Shown: positions 25,909 through 35,243, counted from the first letter of the stretch. The stretch: DNA of 64,000 nt from Streptomyces hundungensis (GCF_003627815.1 NZ_CP032698.1:8308001-8372000); one strand, 5' to 3'. The notes: generated from the letters alone by a model not told the origin. Program-made: numbers and translations.

Positions 25909-26325
25909 GTGGAAAACACAGCGGTCACTAACAACGTCGCGTCCCCACAGCGCACTGTGCTGGCCTTCGACGGTGACTGCGGCTTCTGCCATGCAGCCAT
26001 CCAGCAGATCCAGCATCGAGCGCAGCCGCAGATCGAGACTGCGCCCTGGCAATTCCTCCCCCCACAACTGACGCAGCCTCACCTTCGCCGGCTGGACCGT
26101 GAAGTCCTTCTCCTCGACGGAAGCCGGGTTCTGTACGGCGGCGCTGCTGCACTCGCATACTTCCTCGGCTCCTCGTCAGCCCGCCGCTATCGAGCAACGG
26201 CACGGCTCCTGCGCCTTCCTCCCCTCAGCCTGGCTGCTCACTTGGCCTATCGGTGGGTGGCAAGGAATCGGCACCGGATGCCTGCCGGCACCGCGGCCTG
26301 CGCGATCCCCCGCACCCCCAACTGA
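25909..26325 (+). CDS. DCC-family thiol-disulfide oxidoreductase-like protein (DUF393)
   Basis: A 138-residue protein of the DCC family, named for the FDGDCGFC motif, which is present here near residue 20 (VLAFDGDCGFCHAAIQQIQ). Other matching parts are VLLLDGSRVLYGGAAALAYF and the C-terminal hydrophobic-helical segment ending YRWVARNRHRMP. Family members have a thioredoxin-like fold with a CxxC-like active site. GTG start at 25909. The serine hydrolase frame overlaps its 3' end by about 70 bp, so the two are probably translated together. Confidence 0.8.
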   Translation: MENTAVTNNVASPQRTVLAFDGDCGFCHAAIQQIQHRAQPQIETAPWQFLPPQLTQPHLRRLDREVLLLDGSRVLYGGAAALAYFLGSSSARRYRATARLLRLPPLSLAAHLAYRWVARNRHRMPAGTAACAIPRTPN

Positions 26326-27173
26326 AGGGCTGGCATGCGACCGGACCCACGTGCATTCTCAGCAGCTTCGACGAACCAAGGGTCGAACACGGACATGACC
26401 TGGACAAGTTCGTCCAGATCGGCTCATTGACCAAAGCGCTTACCGGGACCGTGCTTACCAGTCTCGCGTCAGCAGGGATGCTGCAACTGGACGACCCGGT
26501 GGAGCAGTTCATCCCCGCCCCGGCCCACACCGGCATCACGCTGCGGCACCTGGCGGAGCACACCTCCGGCCTCCCGCGAGTTCCGCCAGGCCTGCACCGA
26601 CGTGACCCCTATGCATCCTTCGACATCGCGGCCCTCGACGCTCTCATACAGCGACTGGACTCCCTCACCACCAGCGCCCCGGGACAAACCGAGGAGTACT
26701 CCAACCTCGGTTACGCCGTCCTCGGTGCCGCGCTCTGCGCCGCATCCGGAGCGTCTTACGAGGACCTCCTCCAGGAGCACGTTCTCGCGCCCCTGGGCGT
26801 CGCCGAGGTGATGTCCGACCCCCCGCCGGACCTGCGCCTCTGCCGACGTGGAATGTTGGGACGACCACGTCGGCCGTGGACGATGGACGGCGCCATCCTT
26901 CCCGCCGGAGGGCTATGGGCTACCCCTCGCGCCGCCGCCCAGGTGATGACGGCGCTCCTCGTCGATCGGAAACTGGGCGAACCCGCCCCCTCCTGGCAGA
27001 CAGCCGGCCCCCTTCTTTGGCACAACGGCGCCACCCGCGATGCTTCAGTCTTCACCGGGGCAATGCCGGACGGCACCTGGATTTTCGTCCACCGCCTCTC
27101 CGGCCAGGCCGAGGCCACCGACAAACTCGCCATCAACCTCCTGAAGCAGGCCAGCACCACATCGCCCCATTGA
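26253..27173 (+). CDS. Serine hydrolase, beta-lactamase/class C-like
   Basis: A penicillin-binding-protein-like serine hydrolase (beta-lactamase superfamily class C/esterase group). The three active-site motifs are visible: SLTK (in FVQIGSLTKALTG), Y-S-N (EEYSNLGYAVLG) and H-N-G (LLWHNGATRDASVF). There is no obvious signal peptide, so a cytoplasmic esterase or peptidase is more likely than a true beta-lactamase. The 5' end is uncertain. The only in-frame start is a GTG at 26253 inside the DCC gene; an ATG at 26335 is out of frame. Either coupling or a small 5' lesion explains this. It ends in LLKQASTTSPH. Confidence 0.75.
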   Translation: MGGKESAPDACRHRGLRDPPHPQLKGWHATGPTCILSSFDEPRVEHGHDLDKFVQIGSLTKALTGTVLTSLASAGMLQLDDPVEQFIPAPAHTGITLRHLAEHTSGLPRVPPGLHRRDPYASFDIAALDALIQRLDSLTTSAPGQTEEYSNLGYAVLGAALCAASGASYEDLLQEHVLAPLGVAEVMSDPPPDLRLCRRGMLGRPRRPWTMDGAILPAGGLWATPRAAAQVMTALLVDRKLGEPAPSWQTAGPLLWHNGATRDASVFTGAMPDGTWIFVHRLSGQAEATDKLAINLLKQASTTSPH

Positions 27174-28839
27174 GGGGTGTCATTCGGTCACCGCTCCCCG
27201 CCGTGGAGGAGAGGCCGTGCCAGCGACGATCGGCTAGCTGCCGTCGCCCTATTCTCGCCGTGCTCACTCGAGGTGTGCGTTCAGAGCGGCCCCCGGCGCG
27301 CAGCTGGTCGTGTCCTGAACACGTCTGCTGTAGGGGGCTTCCACCCTTACGCTCGAACCTTCCTCTGCCCGCGGTGCCGGTACCTGCTGCTGCGGGGACT
27401 CCATCGAAGGAGTATGCCGCGCAGTCAAAAGCACGTTTTTGCACCTCTGTTGACCTCGCACCCGCGCCACGGGAGGCCTCTGTACGCACAGGGTCTCCGT
27501 CCGCAGCGGTTGGACGCCTCCAGCCGCTGCGAACGCATATTCGCTGTTCGCCAGATCGGCACGCCGACGTTCTCTTCGGGTCAGAATTCGGCGTTGCCGC
27601 TCGCGAGTGCGGAAGGCCCCTTCAGTCTCGGCCCAGGCCGGCACTCCCCGCCCTCGGAGCTTCACGAGTACAGGGCTCTGGCAGATGTACGAGATCAACA
27701 GAGGTTCAAGGACGGGCTCTAGATCTGCGGCTGCCGCAGCCATTGCGGCCTCGCTCTGCTCGTGACTGCCACACCGCTGGTTCAAGCGGCGCCACCGCCG
27801 GCGCCCCCAACCGTCTCTGCGACCGTCGGAGGAGCGCCACTCGACGCCGTGGGCAGCACAGTGGACGCGTGCAAGCCCAACCTGTCCGGTACCGGGGTCA
27901 CCGGAGTCGGCGGTATCGCCGGCGGCACCCCGCACGCTCCGTACTCCTGCTCCAGCGACGTCGACCTCGAGTTCTACGGCACGTTCTCCAGCCGATGACC
28001 GGTGGCACCAGTCCCCGGCAGTACAGGCGCCTGCCCCCAGGGACGCACCACGGCCGCAGCGACCTGCGCGATACCGGCCCGTTGACTGGCAGAGGAAGGA
28101 CGTGCACCCCTATGCGGGGACTGCCGACAATCGCGTACTCCTCAGCGAGGTCAGCCCTGGCGCCCGAACTCGACGCCGTGGAACGGTCCGTATGCCGATC
28201 CGCCCCGAGACCGCTACCGCTACCCCTCAAATGGCCGGAGAGCAGTGAGGCGATCAAGAACCGTGCCGGGTGACGGTGTGAGGTCGAAGGGGAGTGCGGA
28301 GGTGGCAGCCACACCGGCCGGTGCCCCAACCGGCACGGGCAATCCGCGCACGGCACGGGCTCCCGCGTCATCCTGACGACCGCTCACCTGATCACGCTCC
28401 GGAACACTGCGAGTCCGGGAGTCTCCGAGCAATGTGCCACGGCTGTCATCTGGACTACGACCGGGACCTCCACGCCCGCCCCCGAGCCGATGTCCGTCGT
28501 GAGTGTGTGGTTGTAGGTGGCCCCGCGGATCGTCCCCGTCCAGGAAGTGCTGGGGTGGCATCCCGTGCACGCCCAGGACGCGGCCCGCATCTGGCTGCGC
28601 GAGACTGTCGCTCGCGTCGGTGAGGAGGTGGGAACGGGGGAGTGGGCCCGCCCGACGCGCCGTCTGCTCGGACGCCGTGAAGCCCGCGTCCGTGTCGTCC
28701 TGTAGGTGTCCGCGTGCGCAAGGCCGTCAGGCGATCACATCGAGCGACGAACCATTCGAGGAAGCGGGACAGCATCCCTCGGGTAGTTACTGCCTTGCTC
28801 CCCGTCACACACCATCGTCGTGACGGGAGGCCGTGCTCG
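27174..28839. other. Gene-poor stretch with unassigned fragments
   Basis: About 1.7 kb without a recognisable intact gene. Two weak candidates on the plus strand are 27762-27998 (78 codons, ending GGTPHAPYSCSSDVDLEFYG then TFSSR) and 28517-28705 (62 codons, with DAARIWLRETVARVGEEVGT). On the minus strand, 28384-28590 includes TYNHTLTTDIGSGAGVEVPV. None has a convincing start site or family. They look like debris of former genes. Confidence 0.4.
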
Positions 28840-29195
28840 CTATCTGAAGTAGAGCCAGACCATCAGCAGGCCGATCAGCGCGAACATGCCGGTGATCGCA
28901 ACGGCGAACAGCTGGCCGAACAAGGGGGACCAAGCTCCGCCGGGGCCAATGACCGTCGCGGACAGTACGGGGCTTTCCGAGCGATACCGGACCGTCAGCG
29001 AGTCACCCTCGGCGAGCAGCATGACGTCTCCCTCGAATTCCACGTACTGGCCCTCAAGGGTGGTGAAGCCATGCACATGGTGCCATTGCGTGCCGTTGTC
29101 CGTGCTGTCCGTGGAATAGCGGCGCACACAGCGGCCCTTCACGGCTATGCCGCTAAGAAGCCATCTCATTTGGGCGACTCGGTATTCTGTGAGTC

Positions 29196-29555
29196 ATGGT
29201 GGGGATCGTTGAGCGTCTGGTGCCGGACGAGTTGTGGGAGTTGTTCCAGCGGGTGGTGCCGGAGGCGCCGTCGAGGCCGCAGGGCGGTGGTCGGCGTCGG
29301 CACGGGGACCGGGAGGTGCTGGCCGCGATTGTCTTCGTGGCCACGTCGGGTTGTACCTGGCAGCAGCTGCCTTCGGCGTCGTTCGGGCCGTCCGGAGCGA
29401 CCGCCCACCGGCGGTTCTCGGAGTGGTCGAAGGCCAGAGTGTGGGCCAAGCTCCACCGCCTGGTCCTCGACGAACTCGGCGCCCGCGGCGAACTGGACTG
29501 GTCTAGGTGCGCGATCGACTCGGTGAACATGCGGGCCCTGAAAAGGGGGACCTGA
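29196..29555 (+). CDS. IS5-family transposase, ORF1, copy 2
   Basis: Same 119-residue N-terminal transposase part as in copy 1, with the AAAAGGGGG slippage run near its end. Confidence 0.85.
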   Translation: MVGIVERLVPDELWELFQRVVPEAPSRPQGGGRRRHGDREVLAAIVFVATSGCTWQQLPSASFGPSGATAHRRFSEWSKARVWAKLHRLVLDELGARGELDWSRCAIDSVNMRALKRGT

Positions 29556-30004
29556 CGGGTCCGAATCCTGTCGACCGGGGCAAGTACGGCTCGAAGATCC
29601 ACCTGATCACCGAACGGTCCGGTCTGCCCATATCCGTCGGAATCTCCGGGGCCAACCTGCACGACAGTCAGGCCCTGATCCCGCTCGTGAAGGGCATCCC
29701 GCCGATCCGCTCGCGCCGCGGCCCGCGCCGCCGCAAGCCCAGCAAACTCCACGCCGACAAGGGCTACGACTACGCCCACCTGCGGCAATGGTTACGCGAA
29801 CGCGGCATCACCCACCGCATCGCCCGCAAGGGAGTCGAGTCCTCGCAACGGCTGGGCCGCCACCGCTGGACCGTGGAACGCACCATGGCCTGGCTCGCCG
29901 GCTGCCGACGACTCCACCGCCGCTACGAACGCAAGGCCGACCACTTCCTCGCCTTCACCAGCATCGCCTGCACCCTCATCTGCTACCGCCGACTCGCCAA
30001 ATGA
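29507..30004 (+). CDS. IS5-family transposase, ORF2, copy 2
   Basis: Same 165-residue DDE-domain part as in copy 1, expected to be made as a frameshift fusion with ORF1. Confidence 0.85.
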   Translation: MRDRLGEHAGPEKGDLTGPNPVDRGKYGSKIHLITERSGLPISVGISGANLHDSQALIPLVKGIPPIRSRRGPRRRKPSKLHADKGYDYAHLRQWLRERGITHRIARKGVESSQRLGRHRWTVERTMAWLAGCRRLHRRYERKADHFLAFTSIACTLICYRRLAK

Positions 30005-30237
30005 GATGACTTCTAAACACCGAGCGCAGACGGTTCATCAGCTGCCACGAAAGATAGGCGCATCCCGTGCCGCAGGCAGCTAGGAGAAGGATCCCCAGGA
30101 GAAGCATCCTGACAGACTATCCACCCAGGTCAGAGGAGCTCGCTCGGCAGTCTCCGATGTGGTGTGCGGCCCGTAGGTAGGGGTGCGTCGGAGGCCAGGT
30201 GTGTCCGGGTGTCTCCTGGCGGAACAGGGAAGGCGCG

Positions 30238-31284
30238 ATGACCGAAGAAGCCGGGAAGGTTGATGATGGCGAGCAGGCGGTGCTGGAGGCGCTCGGGGCG
30301 GTGCTCGCCGCGGTACCGTCGGCCGGAACGGGCTGGACCGATGAGCTCTGGGACGTCTATGGGGCGTACGAGGCAGGTCGGTTGGGGCAGGGGCAGCCGC
30401 CGCAACTCACGGCCGAACAGTCTGCCCGATTCGCTTCTCAGCGGCATCGCCAACAACTTTCCGACCAGGCACATGGACTGGTGCGCAGGCTCCGGGAGCG
30501 GGCGGAGCAGGCGCGGCTCCTGTCGCCTGCCACGGTGGCCGAGCTCGCCGTGCACCTCGTACATGCCCAACTGGCCGCACATGAGGCGGTCAACCTGCTG
30601 GCCGCTCTGGGAGCCCCGCACGGCGAGAGGGCGCTACTCGCCCTCGCCCGGGACACGGGGATCCCTGAGGGGGACAGGCTCTGGGTCCGCGAGCGGCTGT
30701 TCGTGTCGCGCCGGGACGGATACCGTGCCCGAGGCCGACTGGCAGTGGATGGCGAGGAGCCGCTGCTTCCGGCCGCCGTCCGCGAACTTCCCACCGGTAT
30801 CGGGGGAACCCTGGCCCTTCCGGTCGATCCCGTCAGCGCCCGGGCGGCGCTCGACGCGTTGCTGCCGCCTGCCCCGCTCTCCTTGCCGGAGCCGCCGCCG
30901 GAGTGGACGGCCGGCTGGGACGGGCTCGACGAGCATGATGAGTACCGTCCGGAATGGCTCGAAGTCCGTTTGCTCGTACGTGAGTTGATGCCCACGGCGC
31001 AGAAGGTCAGCCGGGAGCGGATGGCCGAGGCGGAGCGGGAGTGTGTGCTGCTCGGGCTCGGCGGTGGTGAGGGGGAGTTTGCGCCACTCTGGACCACCCG
31101 GATCGCCGCATGGCTGGCAAGCGAGGTCTTCGACGCCCTGAGCCGTGACCCCCACCCGGCCCGCCTGGCGCCCTGGGCGATGGACCTCGCTGGGCAGTAC
31201 GTGTGGCGTGGCATGGCCGTCGAGGAAGCACGTGCCTTCCTGCGGCTGGCTTTGTTCACGTTCAGCAGCAGCGTTTGTCGATGA
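30238..31284 (+). pseudogene. Hypothetical gene, 5' part, split by IS21-type element
   Basis: ATG at 30238 behind AGGGAAGG. The protein is helical, with TEEAGKVDDGEQAVLEALGA, then VHLVHAQLAAHEAVNLLAAL and MAEAERECVLLGLGGGEGEF. Native sequence ends at 31246 (EEARAFLR), after which the frame reads into the IS21-type end and stops at 31284. Joining the 7-bp target duplication to the right flank restores ...AFLRRTGDEVPYSLLVLGHL-PD and a stop at 34518-34520, a product of about 354 residues. The function of the intact protein is unknown. Losing only the last 18 residues, the truncated product might still fold. Confidence 0.7.
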
Positions 31285-31440
31285 GTTCCAGCAGCGGTTG
31301 GTCAGCATCTGGGTCGCGGATGTTCACGAGAAGTAGCGGCAGTGCGGTGTCGATGAGGCGATCATCGTGAGGGAGCACTGCTGCAGTTCACGTGGAGTCT
31401 CAACCGCTCGCATCCTGGACGAAGATGCGATGATCTGTTC

Positions 31441-31890
31441 GTGGTGACAGATGTCGAGTGGGCTCGGATTCGGAAGGGCCTGCGCTTCGGGCAGGTCTTC
31501 GAGGGCACTGTGGTGAAGGTTCCCAGACCCGGTGCGATCGGGATCTTCGTAGACATCGGCCTGAGTGTCGGAGGCTTTGTCGACGTTCTGCTGCTGCCGA
31601 GCGAGGGCGAAGACTGGCCAGCGGAGGGCACTGTTGCCGATTTCGAGATCTGGTGGGCAGACAGCCGCCAGCAGATCCGGCTGAAGCCGTACGACTCTCG
31701 ATATCTGCGGACCGACTTCACAGACTTCGTCGAACGCTTCCGTCCCAGTTGGCCTGCCGACGTCGGCCAGCCCGTTCATGACTCGGGGCCTGTCACTCCC
31801 GAAGAGTTGCGGGCCCTGCTTCGCTCCGATGGGTCGTCGGCCAGCTCCCCTGAGACCGGAGAAGTGGCCGACGCTCCCAGCGGAACCTAG
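31441..31890 (+). CDS. S1 RNA-binding-domain protein carried inside IS21 element
   Basis: A 149-residue protein whose first 90 residues form an S1-type OB fold: GLRFGQVFEGTVVKVPRPGA, then IGIFVDIGLSVGGFVDVLL with the typical V-x-G-x-V and GIFVD-G strands. The tail is hydrophilic and Ser/Pro-rich. S1 domains bind single-stranded RNA. Start is a GTG at 31441. Its stop overlaps the stop of istB on the opposite strand (31887-31890). It lies within the inverted repeats of the IS21-type element, so it is a passenger gene. Its role there is unknown. Confidence 0.65.
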   Translation: MVTDVEWARIRKGLRFGQVFEGTVVKVPRPGAIGIFVDIGLSVGGFVDVLLLPSEGEDWPAEGTVADFEIWWADSRQQIRLKPYDSRYLRTDFTDFVERFRPSWPADVGQPVHDSGPVTPEELRALLRSDGSSASSPETGEVADAPSGT

Positions 31891-32678
31891 CTGGCCGCGG
31901 CTTCGGCGCGGGCTCGGGTGCTGGCGAGGCGGTAGGAGTCGGTGCCGGTCTCGATGATGGTGCCGTTGAAGGTGAGGCGGTCGACGATGGCCGCGCAGAG
32001 GCGAGGGTCGGTGAACGTCTTGGTCCAGCCGCCGAAGGACTCGTTTGAGGCGATGGCCACGCTGTTCCTTTCCTCCCGCTCGGTCAGAACCTGGAACAGG
32101 AGCTCGGCGCCGCGGCGGTCGAGTTCCATGTAGCCGAGTTCGTCGATGCAGAGAAGGTCGACGCGGCCGTAGCGGGCGATCGTCTTGGAGAGCTGCTTCT
32201 CGTCGGCGGCCTCGACGAGTTCGTTGACCAGCTTCGTCGCCAGGACGTACTTGACCCGGTAGCCGGCCATCGCCGCCTCGGTTCCCAGCGCGATGAGCAT
32301 GTGGGACTTGCCTGTTCCGGAGTCGCCGATCAGGCAGAGCGGCTGGCTCTTCTTGATCCATTCGCAGCTGGCGAGGGTGTGGATGGTGGCCGCGTCGATG
32401 TTGGGGTTCGCGTCGAAGTCGAAGGTCCGTAGGGACTTGTCCCGGGGGAATCCGGCTGCTTTGATTCGGCGCTCGGAACGGCGTCGGGCCCGGTCGTCGC
32501 ACTCGGCCATCAGCAGCTCGGCGAGGAAGCCGCGGTAGGTCATCTGGTCCTTCATAGCCCGGTCGGCGATGTCGGCGAACTCGTTCCTGATCGACGGCAG
32601 CCGCAACAGGCGGCATGCGGTGTCGATGGCCGTGTTGGCGGCCTGCTCGGTCAGTCCTCGCTGGCGGGGCAGGGTCAC
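31887..32678 (-). CDS. istB: IS21 helper ATPase IstB
   Basis: A 263-residue AAA+ ATPase that assists the IstA transposase in target capture. Walker A is GDSGTGKSHM (in PLCLIGDSGTGKSHMLIAL), Walker B is LLCIDELGYME, and the N-terminal helical domain is intact. The GTG start overlaps the stop of istA (GTGA), so translation is coupled. Confidence 0.93.
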   Translation of the reverse strand: MTLPRQRGLTEQAANTAIDTACRLLRLPSIRNEFADIADRAMKDQMTYRGFLAELLMAECDDRARRRSERRIKAAGFPRDKSLRTFDFDANPNIDAATIHTLASCEWIKKSQPLCLIGDSGTGKSHMLIALGTEAAMAGYRVKYVLATKLVNELVEAADEKQLSKTIARYGRVDLLCIDELGYMELDRRGAELLFQVLTEREERNSVAIASNESFGGWTKTFTDPRLCAAIVDRLTFNGTIIETGTDSYRLASTRARAEAAAS

Positions 32679-34312
32679 TGTGCTTCTCCCTCGCGGTGTT
32701 CACCGCCGCTGGCGCGACGGCGTCGGAGCAGTTGGTCGTAGTGGGTCACCGAGGGCAGCGGCCTGGTGTCCGGGGGAAGATGGGCGAGCCGCCATTCGTG
32801 CAGAAACGTCACGGTCGCCCTCGCGGCACCGGCCGACGAGGGTTTCCCGGTGGGTTCGGCTTCGGCCTGGGCGATCTTGCGGGCTTCGAGGGCGACCGCG
32901 TCCGCGGTCAGTGCCCCGGCCCGTAGAGCCATCGCGAGGCCGGCGACCAGGTGCTCGTGCGAGACGTGGCGGGCCAGCAGCAGAACCTCGATCAAGGCCC
33001 TGGTGCCGGCGGTGTCTCCGTGGGCCTTGACCGCCGCGGCCCACCAGGCGTCATGGACCGGGGTGAACTTGCCCGCAGAGCGGGCTTGTTCGAGTGCGGT
33101 CGCGCCGGGGAAGGCACCCGGCTTGCGGATCAGAGCTTCGAGGTAGTGGTCCAGATCCAGGCGGCAGCCACCCTTCGCGATCAGCCGCTCATGCCGGGCC
33201 ACTTCCACATTCCGATCGAAAACCACCAGGTGAGAGGCATGCAGTACGACCCGGACCCGTTTGCCGATCAGCCGGACCGGGACCGAGTAACGGTTCGTGC
33301 GGACCGCGATCTGGCTGTAGCGGTCGACTCGCGGAGTGAAGAGCCGGCCCGTCTCGAAGGGCTCTTCCGGCAGCGGCATCAGCAGCGGCCGCTCGACCTG
33401 GAAGTACTCGTCGATCGTCCGCGGCCGCGAACCGATCCGACGCCGCCCATCGTGAAGATCCCACTGGTCAACGAGTTCGTTCAGCTCGGCCAGCGAGTTG
33501 ACCTCGGGCACCGGGGTGAAGTGGTTGCGACGGAAGTAGCCGATCTGTCCCTCCACTCCGCCCTTCTCGTGTGCGCCCTCGATGCCCGGTCGGCAGTAGA
33601 AGCTCTCGATCCCGAAGTGCGACCTGAACGCAATCCACCGGTCGGCCTCCACCCGGGCCCGGCTCAGGCCCAGCACCCGGGCAACAGCGGCTTTGAGGTT
33701 GTCGTAACGGACCTTGCTCCGCGGGACCCCGCCCAGCGTCCGTAGCGCGTGGACGTGCCCTTCGAAGAAGGCTTCCTGCCCGCAAGATGCGAAGACGCGG
33801 TGGACGGCCTTGCCCGAGTAGGAAAGACGGAAGGAGAACAAGTAGCAGGTCACAAGCTCGCCAGCGAGCCGGATGGTCACGTCGCCGAAGTCGACCTCGG
33901 CCTCCATGCCGGGCTGGTGGGTCTGCGGCACGAACGCCTCGACCGGCGCCTTCCCCGACTCCACAAGGATCTGCGGTTTCCGGTCACTCACGTAGCGCCG
34001 GACCATCTGGTAAGAGACGTCCGCGGCGTGCTCCTCGACCAGGCGGTGGAAGATCCGCGTGATCGTGTGCCGCTGCTTGCGCGGCGCATCCAGATCTGCC
34101 AGCAGCATCCCGTCGATCAGCGACTTGTACGGGTCCAACGCGGTCGGTCGCGGCGGCAGCTGCTTCCTCGGCTCCGGCCAGACCGAGTCCACGGCCTTGC
34201 GGACCGTCCGCCACGACACGTTGTACTTGCGCTCGATCTCCCGGATCTTCATGCCGCCGCGGTGGTCCCGACGGATCGCCGCGTACAGCTCTACCTTCGA
34301 CATCTGCGGCAT
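32675..34312 (-). CDS. istA: IS21 transposase IstA
   Basis: A 545-residue DDE transposase. The N-terminal helix-turn-helix is GMKIREIERKYNVSWRTVRK. The catalytic core has AEVDFGDVTIRLAG (first Asp), KVRYDNLKAAVARVLG (second Asp) and EKGGVEGQIGYFRRNHF (Glu). A C-terminal beta-barrel region carries FETGRLFTPRVDRYSQIAVR. Length and motifs are those of an intact enzyme. Confidence 0.93.
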   Translation of the reverse strand: MPQMSKVELYAAIRRDHRGGMKIREIERKYNVSWRTVRKAVDSVWPEPRKQLPPRPTALDPYKSLIDGMLLADLDAPRKQRHTITRIFHRLVEEHAADVSYQMVRRYVSDRKPQILVESGKAPVEAFVPQTHQPGMEAEVDFGDVTIRLAGELVTCYLFSFRLSYSGKAVHRVFASCGQEAFFEGHVHALRTLGGVPRSKVRYDNLKAAVARVLGLSRARVEADRWIAFRSHFGIESFYCRPGIEGAHEKGGVEGQIGYFRRNHFTPVPEVNSLAELNELVDQWDLHDGRRRIGSRPRTIDEYFQVERPLLMPLPEEPFETGRLFTPRVDRYSQIAVRTNRYSVPVRLIGKRVRVVLHASHLVVFDRNVEVARHERLIAKGGCRLDLDHYLEALIRKPGAFPGATALEQARSAGKFTPVHDAWWAAAVKAHGDTAGTRALIEVLLLARHVSHEHLVAGLAMALRAGALTADAVALEARKIAQAEAEPTGKPSSAGAARATVTFLHEWRLAHLPPDTRPLPSVTHYDQLLRRRRASGGEHREGEAQ

Positions 34313-34376
34313 GACCAGGACCTTTCACCGGGAGCATCCCGATGCTCCCGTGGCAAGCACCCCGGCGACTTCAAAA

Positions 34377-34451
34377 CTCGTGAACATCACCCGACCGTGG
34401 ATCCGGGCGCCTCCCAAACCCATGAACAATGCGCTTCACAACCCGTGAACA
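34377..34451. repeat. IS21 right-end multiple repeats
   Basis: Three copies of a TGTTCA(C/T)G motif (read on the minus strand) lie at 34379-34386, 34421-34428 and 34444-34451, followed in two of them by GAG/GGG-TTxTGAAG. They mirror the two copies at the left end (31253 and 31321) and are the expected transposase-binding sites. Confidence 0.7.
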
Positions 34452-34457
34452 AAGCCA

Positions 34458-34520
34458 CTGCGGCGGACCGGGGACGAGGTGCCGTACAGCCTGCTGGTGC
34501 TCGGGCATCTCCCTGACTGA
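34458..34520 (+). pseudogene. 3' part of the hypothetical gene split by IS21
   Basis: Starts with the 7-bp target duplication. Read in the frame of the gene at 30238, it encodes RRTGDEVPYSLLVLGHLPD and stops. This is the displaced C-terminus. Confidence 0.65.
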
Positions 34521-34681
34521 CCCGGCTACCCGTCAGTGCCAGCTGCCGCGCCCGGCCTGTTGTCGCGCTCGACCTCGCGCAGCATCCGCTCGCGGTCCGC
34601 CGTCTCGGGGGCCGCCCTGCCACAGATGCTTGGCTCGGACGGGGCCGACGGCGGACTAGGGCCTGTCCGATAGGTCGAGTC

Positions 34682-35152
34682 CTAGCGCAAGTCCAGCTCG
34701 CCGAGTGTTTGGCCTCCGCTGGTCTCACCCGTCAGACGAAATCCGAGCCCGAGGTAGAAACCTTCGGGGCCGCCCGGGCCCGGATGCCAAGTGGTGGTCA
34801 GGCGGGTGCCGCCGCGACTGCGGATTTCAGCAGCAACGGACTCGACCGCGAAGCGACCGTACCCTCGACTCTGCTCGCCATCTGCGATGTTGAGCCGCCA
34901 GAGACCGGAACGGATATCGGTGCCTGTGTCGTCGCCCCTCCCGTCGATGTCGAAGAAGGCCATGAGGAAACCGACGGGACGGTTACCGTCAAAGATGAGG
35001 CGGGGCCAAGCTATGCCGGGATAGACGTACTCCTCTGCCAGAGATTTTACGACCGGCGCGACCAAGTGCTCCTGATCCGGACGAACCCGCAGACCGATCG
35101 CTGCGTCGAAGTTGGCTGGGGTGATCTCCCGAAGACAGAGTGTGGTCGTCAT
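34682..35152 (-). CDS. GNAT-family N-acetyltransferase
   Basis: A 156-residue acetyltransferase using acetyl-CoA. The family strands and helices are visible: VYPGIAWPRLIFDGNRPVGF, then SGLWRLNIADGEQSRGYGRF, where the Q/R-x-x-G-x-G/A acetyl-CoA loop is EQSRGYGR. It ends with GFYLGLGFRLTGE. The layout is closest to the SpeG-like/diamine or small-drug acetyltransferases. The acceptor is unknown. ATG at 35150-35152. It is a lone gene. Confidence 0.85.
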   Translation of the reverse strand: MTTTLCLREITPANFDAAIGLRVRPDQEHLVAPVVKSLAEEYVYPGIAWPRLIFDGNRPVGFLMAFFDIDGRGDDTGTDIRSGLWRLNIADGEQSRGYGRFAVESVAAEIRSRGGTRLTTTWHPGPGGPEGFYLGLGFRLTGETSGGQTLGELDLR

Positions 35153-35243
35153 GCAGGAACCCTAAGCCGGTCGATCAAGCGGACTTTGCGCGGGTGCATC
35201 GTCAGACACGGGAACCCGGCTCGATAGCTCGTATGCCCCGTGC

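Larger units (their letters stand above)
29157..30013 (+). mobile_element. IS5-family element, copy 2 (857 bp)
   Basis: Identical in ends, length and coding content to the copy at 10784-11640, with TAA duplicated at 29154-29156 and 30014-30016. It interrupts a DUF3592-like gene. Two identical copies 18 kb apart suggest recent transposition. Confidence 0.92.
28840..30107 (-). pseudogene. DUF3592-like membrane protein split by IS5 copy 2
   Basis: The gene is cut in two by the element at 29157-30013. The N-terminal part (ATG at 30105-30107; MLLLGILLLAACGTGCAYLS, a TM or lipoprotein-like segment) lies right of the element and the rest lies left. Removing the element and one TAA copy restores an open frame of 135 residues: NRLRSVFSGIAVKGRC across the join, then GTQWHHVHGFTTLEGQYVEF, LAEGDSLTVRYRSESP and a C-terminal TM (LFAVAITGMFALIGLLMVWL). 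Two TM segments flanking a small beta domain is the DUF3592 architecture. Today neither half can work. Confidence 0.8.
31247..34457 (-). mobile_element. IS21-family element with passenger gene (3211 bp)
   Basis: Ends are a perfect 14-bp inverted repeat (TGGCTTTGTTCACG left, CGTGAACAAAGCCA right) flanked by a 7-bp direct repeat CTGCGGC (31240-31246 and 34458-34464). Each end has further internal TGTTCACG-type repeats (31253 and 31321 left; 34386, 34428 and 34451 right, read inward), as IS21 elements have for transposase binding. It carries istA and istB on the minus strand and, unusually, an S1-domain gene between istB and the left end. Confidence 0.85.

Noticed and set aside
26335..26430. ATG at 26335 as start of the serine hydrolase
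   Set aside because: It is out of frame with the SLTK-containing sequence and stops after about 30 codons.
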